Shown here: in pieces, positions 1-8,635 of the stretch
Numbering within the stretch: position 1 is the stretch's first letter
Layout: the number at the start of each line of letters is the position of its first letter
The notes under the pieces: generated by a model
The model's input: only the letters and a program-made list of their open reading frames with translations
Told to the model about the DNA's origin: nothing
The model's database searches: none
Assembly (NCBI GenBank): GCA_021818955.1
Contig: JAKASR010000004.1
Span: 1-64,000, forward strand
Direction of reading: 5' to 3'
From: Acidobacteriota bacterium
GTDB taxonomy: Bacteria; Acidobacteriota; Terriglobia; Terriglobales; SCQP01
Length of the DNA: 64,000 nucleotides
Made by a program: the position numbers and the translations under genes

Positions 1-1
1 T

Positions 2-94
2 CGCGGCTACGCCAACCTCCGCTATCTGTTGCTCAAAGCGCAGCGCATGGCAACCACGCGTACCCAATTCCTCGTTCTTCGGAAAGCCGCCTAA
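2..94 (+). CDS. C-terminal end of a probable insertion-sequence transposase (cut by window edge)
   Basis: An open frame enters from the left edge and stops at TAA (92-94). The 30 visible residues read RGYANLRYLLLKAQRMATTR and then end in LRKAA. The basic, leucine-rich tail resembles the last helix of some DDE transposases (ISL3-like is my best guess), but no catalytic residues are inside the window. The AT-rich stretch that follows at once fits the edge of a mobile element. It could equally be the tail of another DNA-binding protein. Confidence 0.35.
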   Translation, partial: RGYANLRYLLLKAQRMATTRTQFLVLRKAA

Positions 95-283
95 AATGCC
101 TACTTTGTCAGATTCTTGCGTAGAACCAACAAATCTAAATATTTTATAGCACAAGACTTCATTAAAAATCATCCAATTATTACAATGATTATTTATATAT
201 TATTTATTTTAATATCTGGAATTTTTACATCTATTATTGCAACATTAATTATGAATAATTTTAATAAATAATTATAAATATAT
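95..283. other. AT-rich island with a short hydrophobic open frame
   Basis: Base composition falls abruptly: about 130-285 is nearly all A and T, while flanking DNA is about 60% GC. In the same frame as the upstream stop, a frame stays open to TAA at 269-271. From ATG 185 it would encode 28 residues beginning MIIYILFILISGIF, one predicted membrane segment; a TTG at 116 would add 23 charged residues. No ribosome binding site is clear. It may be foreign DNA left beside an insertion sequence, or a tiny membrane peptide gene. Function unknown. Confidence 0.4.
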
Positions 284-3200
284 TTACCATCTCTTTTTGA
301 AACTGGTGTTGAGATGAAAGCCGCCGTTCTGGTCGCGGACCAAGTCCACCGACTTTTTGGGCGAGAAATTGTATTGGATTTCGATCAGATTATTTTGGGT
401 TGAAGTGACATCGGTGGAAAGCGTGATGTACAGATTGCCAGTGACGCGCTGGCGAATATTAACACGCGCGCCCGGGTTCTGGCCGTTGCCGCCGAGCAGC
501 GGATCGACGGAAAGCTGAGAGATGCCGGCGAATTCCTGCACCCGGCTGGTGACCTGGCTGGCGACTTGCGAGGCGACCAGGTCTTCCGCGCCCAGGGTTC
601 CCGGAGTGGGATTGGCGGCGGAGGCCTCGGTGGTCACTCCAAAAGCGAGCAGGTTGATGATGTCGGCGGGCGGCAACGGCGGGCTGGAAGTGTACTGGGT
701 GCGCAAATGGTCGGCCGGCCCCTGGAAGCGCAGATGCAGTTTGTACTGCTGAATGGTGGTATCGGCGGCGAGGTTGACGTTCGGCACGGTTTGCGCGGGA
801 TTGGCGAACATCAGCGTGCCGGATTGCAGCAGGAAGCGGTTGCCGTTGAACAGTATGTCGCCGCGATCGATATTCAAGCGACCCAACACCACTGGCTCGG
901 CGGCGGTGCCCTGAATAACGAGGTTGGCGGCGCCGGACATACTGAAATCCGGAGTCTGGGTGGTGATACCGTTGGGAGTGGTCAGGGTGATACGCAGATT
1001 CAGATTTTGGCTAAAGCTACCGGGCGGCGGCGCCGCGCCAGCACCGCCCAGCTGGCTGGTCAGGGTAGTGAGGTTGAATTGCGGCGTGGCATCGAGGCGA
1101 TAGAGCTTAATCTGCCCGGCCAGTAGCGCCGCTTGCATATTGCCGGTGAGCGAGAGATTGCCGCCAAAAGTTTCGCGCAGGGAACGGGGATAGAGCAGCG
1201 ATATATACTTGCCGGCCAGCCCCAGATCGAAGACCAGGGAGGGCCGATAGGTCACGCCGCCGCTGGCGGTAACCTGCCCGCCGCCCACGTTGGCGGTGAA
1301 ACTGCTGATCAGCAGCCGCTGCGGGGTGAGCGTCAATACGCCGTTGCCATTCGCCAGGCCGACGGGCAAGGAACTGGTGCTGAGAGCGGCATTGACGATT
1401 TTGATATTGCCGCCCAGACGCGGGGAACTCAGGCTGCCGCCGGCATCGAGCGCCATCTGCAGTTGGCCTCCGGTGCGGAGCGAGGAATCGGCGATTTCGG
1501 CGATGCGCAAATCCACCGCGCCCAGCAGATGCATGGCCATGCCGGAATTGCCCCGCACCGGAATCGAGCCGGTCAACTGCAGGTTGGTGCCGGTGCCTTC
1601 GATATGGGCGCTGCGCACGCGCAACAGGCCATTGGCGAGCTGGAAACGAATCGGCGCGGCGGCGCCCAGGCGCACCTTGTTCTGGTAATTGAGCTGGAAT
1701 ACCGGCAAATTGACCATTGCCCGCATGCGATTGAAATGCTTGAGCGGGCCGTTGGCGGTGAGATGGATTTCAGTGGAACCGGCAATGGAGCCGGCGAGCG
1801 AAGGCGAATAGGCGGCCAGGAGCGGGCCCAAGGGGAAGGGCTGGGTATCGAGCCGGGCGGTGAGCGGCTCTTCACCACGCAAGGAGAGATTCAGGTTGCC
1901 ACGCAGCCAGGCCGCGGCGGCGGCGGCGCGCGCGGCCAGCGTCGCCTGCACCGCCTGATGGGCATAAACGGCGTTGAGGGTGAAGGGCGCGATTGCCTGA
2001 TTGGCCAGCAGCAGGCGCGGCGATTGCAGGGTGGCATGAAATTGCGGATGCGATAGGGTTCCCTGCCCCGCGCCATCCAGATTAATCACGCCGGCGAGTC
2101 CGTAATTGCTTGCCAGGCGCAGTTTCCGGGTTTGAATGTTATCGGCGCGCAATTGAACGTTATAGGCCTGCGATGGGGGATTGTAGATGCCGGTCAGTGT
2201 GGCGACGCCTGCCGGCATTTTCACGGTCAGGCCACCGTGTACGCGCGCGCCATTGCCGTGAAAAACGATCTGGAGGGTCTGGATAGGCTCGCGGATGCCG
2301 CTGGTTTTCAGCAGCGCCGGCGCGACGGTGACGGCGCCATTGCCGATGGGATTTTTGACGCTGCCATGCACGACAAACCGCGCCGACAGGATTCCGGACA
2401 AGGGAGAAGTCTGGCCGGCGGCTTTCGCCAGCGCCGCCAGATTGAGCCGCGAGGCGGTCACATTCGCCCGCAGCGGGCTGGTGGAAGTGAAGCCCCACTG
2501 ATGCAAGCCGGCGTCCAGGGAAAAGGCAATGCTGCCCGAGGGCAGAGCGAGCAATTGTCCCCGGCTGATGCGGACCTGGCTGGGACGGGCGGCGATGGAG
2601 ACGCGCAACGAACGCCAGCCGGTGCCGTGCAGACGGAGGTTGGAGGCCGCCAGCGCTCCCGTGAAGCGCGGCCGGCTGAGGCTGCCGGTCACCTGGCCCT
2701 GAAAGCTGCCGCGGCCATAAAGGCCCAGCGGCGCGGGAACTTTTCCGGGCGAGGCGCGCAACAGGCCGGCGACGGTTTCCAACTCATGCAAATTCGAGGA
2801 AGCGAAAACGATGGCCAGGCGGGCGCGGTGGCGGCGATCGAGTCCCAAGGCGCCCTGCACCCGCAACCGGGTCGCGGGCATGGTGAAATACGTCTGATTG
2901 AGCGCCAACTGCTGGCTGCGCGCGGCATAGCGGGCGTGGATGGCCGCATTCAGCGGGGCGGCGGAATTGCGGACGGTGGGCGGACCGGCAGGATTCAAGA
3001 GCACGGCATGCAAAACCGCATCCAGGCGCGCGGTTAGATCGTTAAAGCTGCCGCGCCAGCGCGCGGCGGCATCGAGATTGGCCGCACCGCGAAGGCGCGC
3101 ATGGGCAAGGCGGTTGCCGCCCGGTCCGGCGGCAGTGGTCATTAGCTGCTGCAGCCGCTGGCCGCGCGCCACCAGCGTGGCGCTGCCCGCGCCGCGGGCG

Positions 3201-4426
3201 CTGCCCAGGGCCGCCATGCGCACCTGTGCGGTCACCGTGCCGCCCAGCAGCCGCGCCTGCAGGCCGCTGGAAAAATTATCGTGCGCCAGCCGGTATTGGC
3301 CGTGAAGGCCGCTGAGCGCGATGCGCTTGCCGCTGGCCGCCGCCACCAGCGCGGAGCTCGACACGGTGCCGACGATGCGCAGGGATTGCCACAGGCCGCG
3401 TCCCGGGCGGGAGACGTAATCCAGATTGCCGGCGGTCAGGATGACTCCGGCGGGCACGCTGGCATTGCGCAGGATGGCGCGCAATTGCCCGGCATCGAGC
3501 CGCATGCGGTAGGTGCAGTGCACCGCCGGCTGGGCGTAGTCGCTCGCGGTGGCGTCCATATCGAGCCGTCCCACCGGACTACTGAGGGTCAGCGGCAGCA
3601 ATTTCAGCCGCGACGGAGTGGCGTCGAAACGCACCGCCAATTGCTGCGCCAAGGGACGGTAGGCGCCGTACTGTACGACTCCGCTGCGATAGCCGAAGTT
3701 CCCGCTGTAGGCCTGGCGGGCGGAATTGAAACCGGCTTCGAAGCGGACGCCCTGCAAACGCGCGGAGAGCGTCTGCTCGCGATCGTTGAACCAGATCCAG
3801 CCATGATTCACCACGGCCTGGCGGATGCCCAGCTTGAAGATATTGGTGGAACCGGAACCGCCGCTTTGGCCGCTGGAAAGGTTGGGCAGATTATTGACGC
3901 CGTTGGGGGCGATATAAAGATGGATCAGCGGACGATCCACCACAATGCTTTGCAACCGCCATTGCCGCTTGAGCAGCGAAATGACACGGATGCCGACATG
4001 CAAATGGGCAATTTGCAAAAGCGGCGGGCTGGGGTAAGGCGACGCTCCGGCAACGGTAATGTTATAGGCGTCGATCGCGGGAGTGGAAAGCGAAAAGTGG
4101 AGATTGTAATTTTGCAGCCGCACCGGGGTGTGCAGCGCGGCGCTGGCCTGGCTATCGGCGTAGCGCAAGACTTTGCCATGAAACCAGGCACTGCGCACCA
4201 TCAACCAGAGCCCCACTACTCCCACGACGATGAGGATGGCGATAATCCCCACCGTCCAGGCCAGCACGCGCAGCCAACGGCGATGCCGCAGCGGCCGGGG
4301 AAAAAGAAACAATCGATCCGGGCCGCGGGGGCGTTCGGGCGGTATAGGATGCGTGCTCAAAACCTTACCTATTGCAAGGCGATACGCGTCGCATAGCTGC
4401 GTAGTCGGAGGCTCGGTGATCCTCAT
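284..4426 (-). CDS. TamB-like translocation/assembly protein (AsmA-like N-terminus, DUF490 C-terminus)
   Basis: The 1380-residue protein probably spans the periplasm and moves lipids or outer-membrane proteins with an Omp85 partner. A basic N-terminus leads into one membrane anchor at about residues 50-76 (LRVLAWTVGIIAILIVVGVV). AsmA-like sequence follows, then a very long region of repeating beta strands rich in Gly, Ala, Leu and Asn. The last 350 residues match the TamB/DUF490 type, with GDILFNGNRFLLQSGTL and a C-terminal NLIEIQYNFSPKKSVDLVRD segment ending in KKRW. Length is typical for TamB (about 1260-1500). It lies downstream of the Omp85 gene on the same strand, supporting a TamA-TamB relation, though a 378-bp gap separates them. 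Start codon uncertain; several residues before the anchor may not be translated. Confidence 0.85.
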   Translation of the reverse strand: MRITEPPTTQLCDAYRLAIGKVLSTHPIPPERPRGPDRLFLFPRPLRHRRWLRVLAWTVGIIAILIVVGVVGLWLMVRSAWFHGKVLRYADSQASAALHTPVRLQNYNLHFSLSTPAIDAYNITVAGASPYPSPPLLQIAHLHVGIRVISLLKRQWRLQSIVVDRPLIHLYIAPNGVNNLPNLSSGQSGGSGSTNIFKLGIRQAVVNHGWIWFNDREQTLSARLQGVRFEAGFNSARQAYSGNFGYRSGVVQYGAYRPLAQQLAVRFDATPSRLKLLPLTLSSPVGRLDMDATASDYAQPAVHCTYRMRLDAGQLRAILRNASVPAGVILTAGNLDYVSRPGRGLWQSLRIVGTVSSSALVAAASGKRIALSGLHGQYRLAHDNFSSGLQARLLGGTVTAQVRMAALGSARGAGSATLVARGQRLQQLMTTAAGPGGNRLAHARLRGAANLDAAARWRGSFNDLTARLDAVLHAVLLNPAGPPTVRNSAAPLNAAIHARYAARSQQLALNQTYFTMPATRLRVQGALGLDRRHRARLAIVFASSNLHELETVAGLLRASPGKVPAPLGLYGRGSFQGQVTGSLSRPRFTGALAASNLRLHGTGWRSLRVSIAARPSQVRISRGQLLALPSGSIAFSLDAGLHQWGFTSTSPLRANVTASRLNLAALAKAAGQTSPLSGILSARFVVHGSVKNPIGNGAVTVAPALLKTSGIREPIQTLQIVFHGNGARVHGGLTVKMPAGVATLTGIYNPPSQAYNVQLRADNIQTRKLRLASNYGLAGVINLDGAGQGTLSHPQFHATLQSPRLLLANQAIAPFTLNAVYAHQAVQATLAARAAAAAAWLRGNLNLSLRGEEPLTARLDTQPFPLGPLLAAYSPSLAGSIAGSTEIHLTANGPLKHFNRMRAMVNLPVFQLNYQNKVRLGAAAPIRFQLANGLLRVRSAHIEGTGTNLQLTGSIPVRGNSGMAMHLLGAVDLRIAEIADSSLRTGGQLQMALDAGGSLSSPRLGGNIKIVNAALSTSSLPVGLANGNGVLTLTPQRLLISSFTANVGGGQVTASGGVTYRPSLVFDLGLAGKYISLLYPRSLRETFGGNLSLTGNMQAALLAGQIKLYRLDATPQFNLTTLTSQLGGAGAAPPPGSFSQNLNLRITLTTPNGITTQTPDFSMSGAANLVIQGTAAEPVVLGRLNIDRGDILFNGNRFLLQSGTLMFANPAQTVPNVNLAADTTIQQYKLHLRFQGPADHLRTQYTSSPPLPPADIINLLAFGVTTEASAANPTPGTLGAEDLVASQVASQVTSRVQEFAGISQLSVDPLLGGNGQNPGARVNIRQRVTGNLYITLSTDVTSTQNNLIEIQYNFSPKKSVDLVRDQNGGFHLNTSFKKRW

Positions 4427-4547
4427 GTACTTCCATGTACACTGCGGTCACCTCGCCCCCCGCGGCCTTGCTCTGCTCGCTTCTCGCCTCGCCCATAGCT
4501 TCTTTTTTCAGCAAGAGTCCGCGCCTACCCGGACTCAACTCTCGACA

Positions 4548-4579
4548 TCCATGAAGCTTCATGCATGAAGCTTCATGGA
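4548..4579. repeat. Perfect 32-bp palindrome made of two 12-bp palindromes
   Basis: TCCATGAAGCTTCATG is followed directly by its exact reverse complement CATGAAGCTTCATGGA. Each half contains the self-complementary ATGAAGCTTCAT, so the site is both a direct and an inverted repeat. It lies about 120 bp upstream of the tamB-like start. It could be a tandem operator for a dimeric regulator or a cruciform-forming site. Confidence 0.7.
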
Positions 4580-4659
4580 ACGACATCGGAAGATTATTAT
4601 TTTTGATTCCGTGAATTTAATTTAAGTTGCTGGCATGCAAGAACTTGGGCGGATAAAGC

Positions 4660-4763
4660 GCGGCGCGGCCGCTTTTACTTTTAGGCGCAGACGCTTTCGC
4701 AAAGGTCCGGCCGAAACCGGACGCAGGGCGAAAACTGCTGCCCGACTCGGCCGTTAACGCTTT
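4660..4763 (+). repeat. Dispersed hairpin element, copy 1 (module A plus terminal end)
   Basis: It begins GCGGC GCG GCCGC followed by TTTTACTTTTAGGCGC, continues into the GTCCGG/CCGGAC hairpin (flanked by TTTCGC and GCGAAA), then jumps straight to the terminal sequence ending GACTCGGCCGTTAACGCTTT. The central B module and the GGCAATTTC hairpin are absent, as if deleted cleanly. It lies between two genes on the minus strand. Confidence 0.8.
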
Positions 4764-4804
4764 GGGATTTTAGTTTTTAATTCTTTTTAGTTTTTCGTTT
4801 TCGA

Positions 4805-7800
4805 TCAGAATGCCTGACCGAAGGTAATGAAGATTTGCGTCGCTTTCACGCCGGGCGGCGGCGCCAGGTTGTGTCCGATATCCAGCCGTATGGGTCCGAC
4901 CGGGGTTTCATAGCGGAAGCCGAAGCCGACCGAGTTGGACCAATTCGCGCCCAGATTATGAATGCCGAAATGGTTAAAGACATTGCCGCCGTCATAAAAA
5001 AGCGCAATGCCGAGGTTTTGGTAAATCCAGGGCGTGGGGATGCGGAATTCGGAATTGACGATGGCCAGCGCATTGCCGCCGACCGGAACACTAATGAAGG
5101 TGCAGGTGGCTCGATTGTTGGGGTTGCCGCAGGCAGGAATGGTTTTTTGCGGTCCGGCGCCATCGAGCGGGAAGCCGCGCAAGGTGCTGCCGCCGCCGGA
5201 AAAAAACGCCTCGCTGATGGGCACGAAACTCGAGCTGAAGGCATGATCGACGCCGACGCGCAGGCTGTTGGCCCAGACCACCTGGGTGCCGAACACTTTG
5301 CGATAGGCGGCGGCCTGGCCGAGAAAGCGCGCGAAGCTGGCGCTGGAGCCCAGCCAGCCGGGGTTGAGATCGATTTCCGCCGTTTCGTAGACGCCGCGCA
5401 TGGCGTCGAGCGGATTATTGCGGGTGTCGTGAATGTAGGTGGCCGACACAGTCGAGAGCCGCACGTGGGTATCGCGCGCCGAGATCAGGCCGGGAATGAG
5501 CAACCGGGTCAGCTCGGTTTCGTTGAAGTCGTAACGCAGAAAAATATGCTGGGTTTGAGAGGCGTTCAGCGGGCGCTGCAATTGGTAGGCGAAGTCGGCG
5601 GTGCGCGAGCTGAAGATGGGATTTTCCTCGTCGATTTCGCCGGTGGCGAGCAGGTTCGAGCTCCAGATCGACCAGCGGAAATTGGGGTCGGTGTAGGCGA
5701 GATTGAGGTTTTGGAGCAGGCGTCCGGCGAAGGCGCCGGCGGAAAAGCTTTCCGCCTTGCCGCCGAGATCGAGGCGGGTGTACTGGATATTGATGTTGGG
5801 GCCCCAGAAGGTGGCCTGGCTGGTTTGGAATTTGGCAGGCAGGCCGACCGGCGGCAGCCCGGGCAAGGCCACCGTGCCGGAAGGAATGCTGCCGCCGCGA
5901 TTGATTAAATCGAAGCCGAAGCCGTAAGTCAACTGATTGCGCGGCGTTTCGTGCAAGCGCACGACCACGTCTTCCAGCGGCTGGGTGGTGACCGGGCGCA
6001 GGGTGCCGACATCGGCCCAGTCGTAAATGCCGGGCTGATAGAGCTTGGTTTCGGCGGTCATCATGGCGTTTTCCGACAGGAAATTTTCGCTGTGCAGATC
6101 GCGGGTCAGCAGGTTGACATAGCGCTGCCGGCTGTGTCCGCGGCCGTCGGTGATGACGGTGGCGATCCGCACCTGCGGGCCTTCATGGATGCGGTATACC
6201 ACATTGATGTGATAGGGGTTGTGAGGCGCCTGCTGGGCTTGGGCCCGCACATTGGCATTGAGGTAGCCGTATTTCAGATATTTGGCCAGGATGATGTTCT
6301 GGTCTTTTTTCAGGCGCGCCTGGGTATAAGGCCGGCCGGGGGAGAGCTGAAATCCGTTGGGGGCCAGGATTTTGACGGGCAGGTGATGGTTGCCGAGCAG
6401 GCGCAGCGAGGCGACGTGATCCTGGGGGCCTTCTTTGATACGAAACGTCACCACCACATTGCCTTGTGGGCGCGCGACCTGCGAGGTGACCTGCACATGG
6501 TTGTAGCCCCAGGCCTGATAAAAACCTTTCAAATCGGAGACGCTATGCCGCAGCCGGCGCTGGCTGAAGGAGCCATGGCTGAAAAACCACCAAGTCTTCG
6601 GCTTGATGCGAATGTGCCGCAGCAGCCGCTGCGAACCGAAAGCATCATTGCCGATAAAGTGAATGGCGACGACCGAGTGCTGCGGCCCCGACTGCATGTG
6701 ATAGCGGATGATTTCGCGTTTATAGGCGACGGGCGGAGGGGGAGCGGCAGGCGCGGGCGGCGGCGCGCCGACGCGGGTGCGCAGGCTCATTTCCGGCGGC
6801 AGCGGCGGCGGCGGCACTTGCGAGGCGGGCTGGGCCGCCGCCAGCGCCGGGGTGAGCGGCGCATTGGCGGCTTCGCTGGTGACCTGCTTGTGTCCATTGG
6901 CGTTGACGGTGGTGGTGACGCGGGCGTCGAAATAGCCATGCTTGGCGAGATAGTCGGTCAAGTCGCTTTGCCCTTCCTGTACCAGCGCGGGCGAAACCCG
7001 GTGTTCGGCGTAAATCGGGAGGAGGCTATGGCGCGTCCAGGGCCAGAGGAATTTGCCCGAAGTAGTGAGCGTCAGGCGGGGCCCGGGATTGACGTTGAAG
7101 ACGACGTCGGCGCGATTGGTGGCGCGATGATAGCGGGCCGATTCCAGGCGCACATCGCCGGCAAGATGGTGATGCGCGTCCATTTCCCCCTGCAGGCGCG
7201 CAGTGGCTTTGCGCAGCGTGTCGAGCGAGTAATCGTGCCCGGTAAAGACGGCGGCGCCGCGCAGGCGCGCCATGATCGAGTGCAGGCTGGAACGGAAATG
7301 CGCGGCCAGTCGCGGGGTGACGCCATTAAACACGAGTTGTCCGAATTTGGCCCGGGGCCCGAGCGCGCATTGGAAGCCGACGTTGACGATATGATACTTG
7401 CGGTCGATCTCAATGGCGGGCGCGATCTGCGCCAGAAAAAAGCCTTCGCGGGCGAAATACGATTTCAGGCCCTGCATGGCGGTGGTGATGACATACGCGC
7501 TGTAGGGCGACTGAGTGACAAAGGCGCTGGCTTCCAGCAGGCGGGCATAGGTAAAGCGGGTGGCGCCGGGAAATTCGTATACGCCCAGATAATCGGCGGG
7601 CTGCAGCACGAAGCTGAGGCGCAAGCCATTGGCCATCGGCGTGATTTCCAGTTGGACGCCATGAAAATAACGTTTCAACAGCGCAATGGAAGCCGCCACT
7701 TTGGCGCGATCGAAGAGTTGTCCCTGCTTTTGCGGCAGACGCGCCTCCAGCGGCAGCGGGTTCAAGGTGGGCTGGCCGGCCAACTCCAAAACCGTCACGC

Positions 7801-8095
7801 GCTGGTCCTGATAAGAAGGCAGCATTTCCAGCTCCTGAGGCGCGGTTTGGGGGGTGGGATGCGGCGGATGCTGGGCCGCGGGAATCATGCCCGGCGGGCG
7901 CTGATGGGGAGGCTGAGAGGTTTTCTGCTGAGCTGCCAGACGAACGGCGGAGAGCAGCCCGGACAGCACCAGCATGGCGAAGGCGGTCCGCCAGCGCGAT
8001 GGGCGAACAGTACGCTCCCTATCCGGCTGCAAGCCGACCTCACCGCCGACGGCGGACTTTGGCATGGGATTTCTGCCCGACGGCATAGGGGGCAT
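4805..8095 (-). CDS. Omp85-family outer-membrane assembly protein (BamA/TamA-like)
   Basis: The 1096-residue protein has a probable signal sequence (FAMLVLSGLLSAVRLAAQ, about residues 39-56), a proline-rich linker, several POTRA-type repeats (for example the stretch around SPYSAYVITTAMQGLKSYF and those around residues 480-730) and a C-terminal beta-barrel. The barrel region carries GGGSTLRGF and ends in TQIFITFGQAF, with the terminal aromatic residue expected of an outer-membrane beta signal. A Pro/Ala-rich insert near residues 420-450 interrupts the POTRA region and is unusual. The protein is longer than E. coli BamA (about 810). The tamB-like gene downstream suggests a TamA role, but BamA itself cannot be excluded. 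The first Met was kept; later Met residues near the signal are possible starts. Confidence 0.85.
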   Translation of the reverse strand: MPPMPSGRNPMPKSAVGGEVGLQPDRERTVRPSRWRTAFAMLVLSGLLSAVRLAAQQKTSQPPHQRPPGMIPAAQHPPHPTPQTAPQELEMLPSYQDQRVTVLELAGQPTLNPLPLEARLPQKQGQLFDRAKVAASIALLKRYFHGVQLEITPMANGLRLSFVLQPADYLGVYEFPGATRFTYARLLEASAFVTQSPYSAYVITTAMQGLKSYFAREGFFLAQIAPAIEIDRKYHIVNVGFQCALGPRAKFGQLVFNGVTPRLAAHFRSSLHSIMARLRGAAVFTGHDYSLDTLRKATARLQGEMDAHHHLAGDVRLESARYHRATNRADVVFNVNPGPRLTLTTSGKFLWPWTRHSLLPIYAEHRVSPALVQEGQSDLTDYLAKHGYFDARVTTTVNANGHKQVTSEAANAPLTPALAAAQPASQVPPPPLPPEMSLRTRVGAPPPAPAAPPPPVAYKREIIRYHMQSGPQHSVVAIHFIGNDAFGSQRLLRHIRIKPKTWWFFSHGSFSQRRLRHSVSDLKGFYQAWGYNHVQVTSQVARPQGNVVVTFRIKEGPQDHVASLRLLGNHHLPVKILAPNGFQLSPGRPYTQARLKKDQNIILAKYLKYGYLNANVRAQAQQAPHNPYHINVVYRIHEGPQVRIATVITDGRGHSRQRYVNLLTRDLHSENFLSENAMMTAETKLYQPGIYDWADVGTLRPVTTQPLEDVVVRLHETPRNQLTYGFGFDLINRGGSIPSGTVALPGLPPVGLPAKFQTSQATFWGPNINIQYTRLDLGGKAESFSAGAFAGRLLQNLNLAYTDPNFRWSIWSSNLLATGEIDEENPIFSSRTADFAYQLQRPLNASQTQHIFLRYDFNETELTRLLIPGLISARDTHVRLSTVSATYIHDTRNNPLDAMRGVYETAEIDLNPGWLGSSASFARFLGQAAAYRKVFGTQVVWANSLRVGVDHAFSSSFVPISEAFFSGGGSTLRGFPLDGAGPQKTIPACGNPNNRATCTFISVPVGGNALAIVNSEFRIPTPWIYQNLGIALFYDGGNVFNHFGIHNLGANWSNSVGFGFRYETPVGPIRLDIGHNLAPPPGVKATQIFITFGQAF

Positions 8096-8189
8096 GCAAT
8101 TCCGCGGACAATATTTAGCTAAGATGCGGGCAGGGTTGTCCAGGTTGAATCACCGACGGCGGGCGCGGCAGCATTGCTTCCCTGCGATG

Positions 8190-8452
8190 GCGGCTCGGCC
8201 GCTTTTACTTTTAGGCGCTGACGCTTTCGCAAAGGTCCGGCCGAAACCGGACACATGGCGAATACTCATGGCTGCCGAAAGTTTATTGTCGTTCATAGGC
8301 GCGGGACCTAACCGGAACCCCGCGCGAAACCGGCCTGCGGGCATGGCTGGAGGCAATTGCTTCGAAATTGATAATGTTTAGGCAATTTCTCCGAAATTGC
8401 CACTGACGAAAACTGCTGTCCGACTCGGCCGTTAACGTTTCAGGCGGGGTGA
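8190..8452 (+). repeat. Dispersed hairpin element, copy 2 (full A-B-C form)
   Basis: This is the most complete copy. In order: GCGGCTCGGCCGC plus T-run; TTTCGC...GTCCGG/CCGGAC...GGCGAA hairpin; GGCGCGGG...CCCCGCGC hairpin (about 8298-8325); two tandem versions of the GGCAATTTC...GAAATTGCC hairpin (first one degraded, second perfect at about 8381-8401); terminal GACTCGGCCGTTAACG. It fills most of the 426-bp divergent gap between the Omp85 gene and the carboxypeptidase; the rest of the gap (8096-8189, 8453-8557) shows nothing I recognise. Read in frame it encodes a spurious peptide starting RPLLLLGADAFAKVRPKPD. Confidence 0.85.
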
Positions 8453-8557
8453 ATGGGGTAACTTTCCAACCCCCCGGTATTTAAAAATACTGTCAAACTG
8501 TAGCTATAAATTGGCAAAATCTTGCTCATGCGCTATCGTGCTTACGCTCGTTCCAGA

Positions 8558-8635
8558 GCGGCCCGGCCGCTTTTACTTTTAGGCGCTGACGCTTTCGCAA
8601 AGGTCCGGCCGAAACCGGACGCAGGGCGAATACTC
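8558..8635 (+). repeat. Dispersed hairpin element, copy 3 (module A only)
   Basis: GCGGC CCG GCCGC, the T-run, AGGCGCTGACGC and the GTCCGG/CCGGAC hairpin are present, then the copy ends at GGCGAATACTC, directly abutting the signal-sequence codons of the carboxypeptidase gene. The B and C modules are missing. The element therefore forms the immediate upstream region, and possibly the ribosome binding site (GCAGGG), of that gene. Confidence 0.8.

Larger units (their letters stand above)
4427..4804. other. Intergenic region between tamB-like and Omp85 genes
   Basis: This 378-bp gap holds no convincing gene. It contains a perfect 32-bp palindrome (4548-4579), a shortened copy of the dispersed hairpin element (4660-4763) and an AT-rich, T-rich tail just before the Omp85 stop codon (4764-4804). 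Short frames here are not supported by ribosome binding sites. Confidence 0.6.

Noticed and set aside
5951-8122. 723-residue open frame on the plus strand opposite the Omp85 gene
   Set aside because: It is antisense to a well-supported Omp85 gene, rich in Arg/Gly/Gln with no recognisable domain, and arises from GC-rich codon bias. The same reasoning removes the long frames opposite the tamB-like gene (3281-4396), the carboxypeptidase (9041-10084) and acnA (15029-16210).
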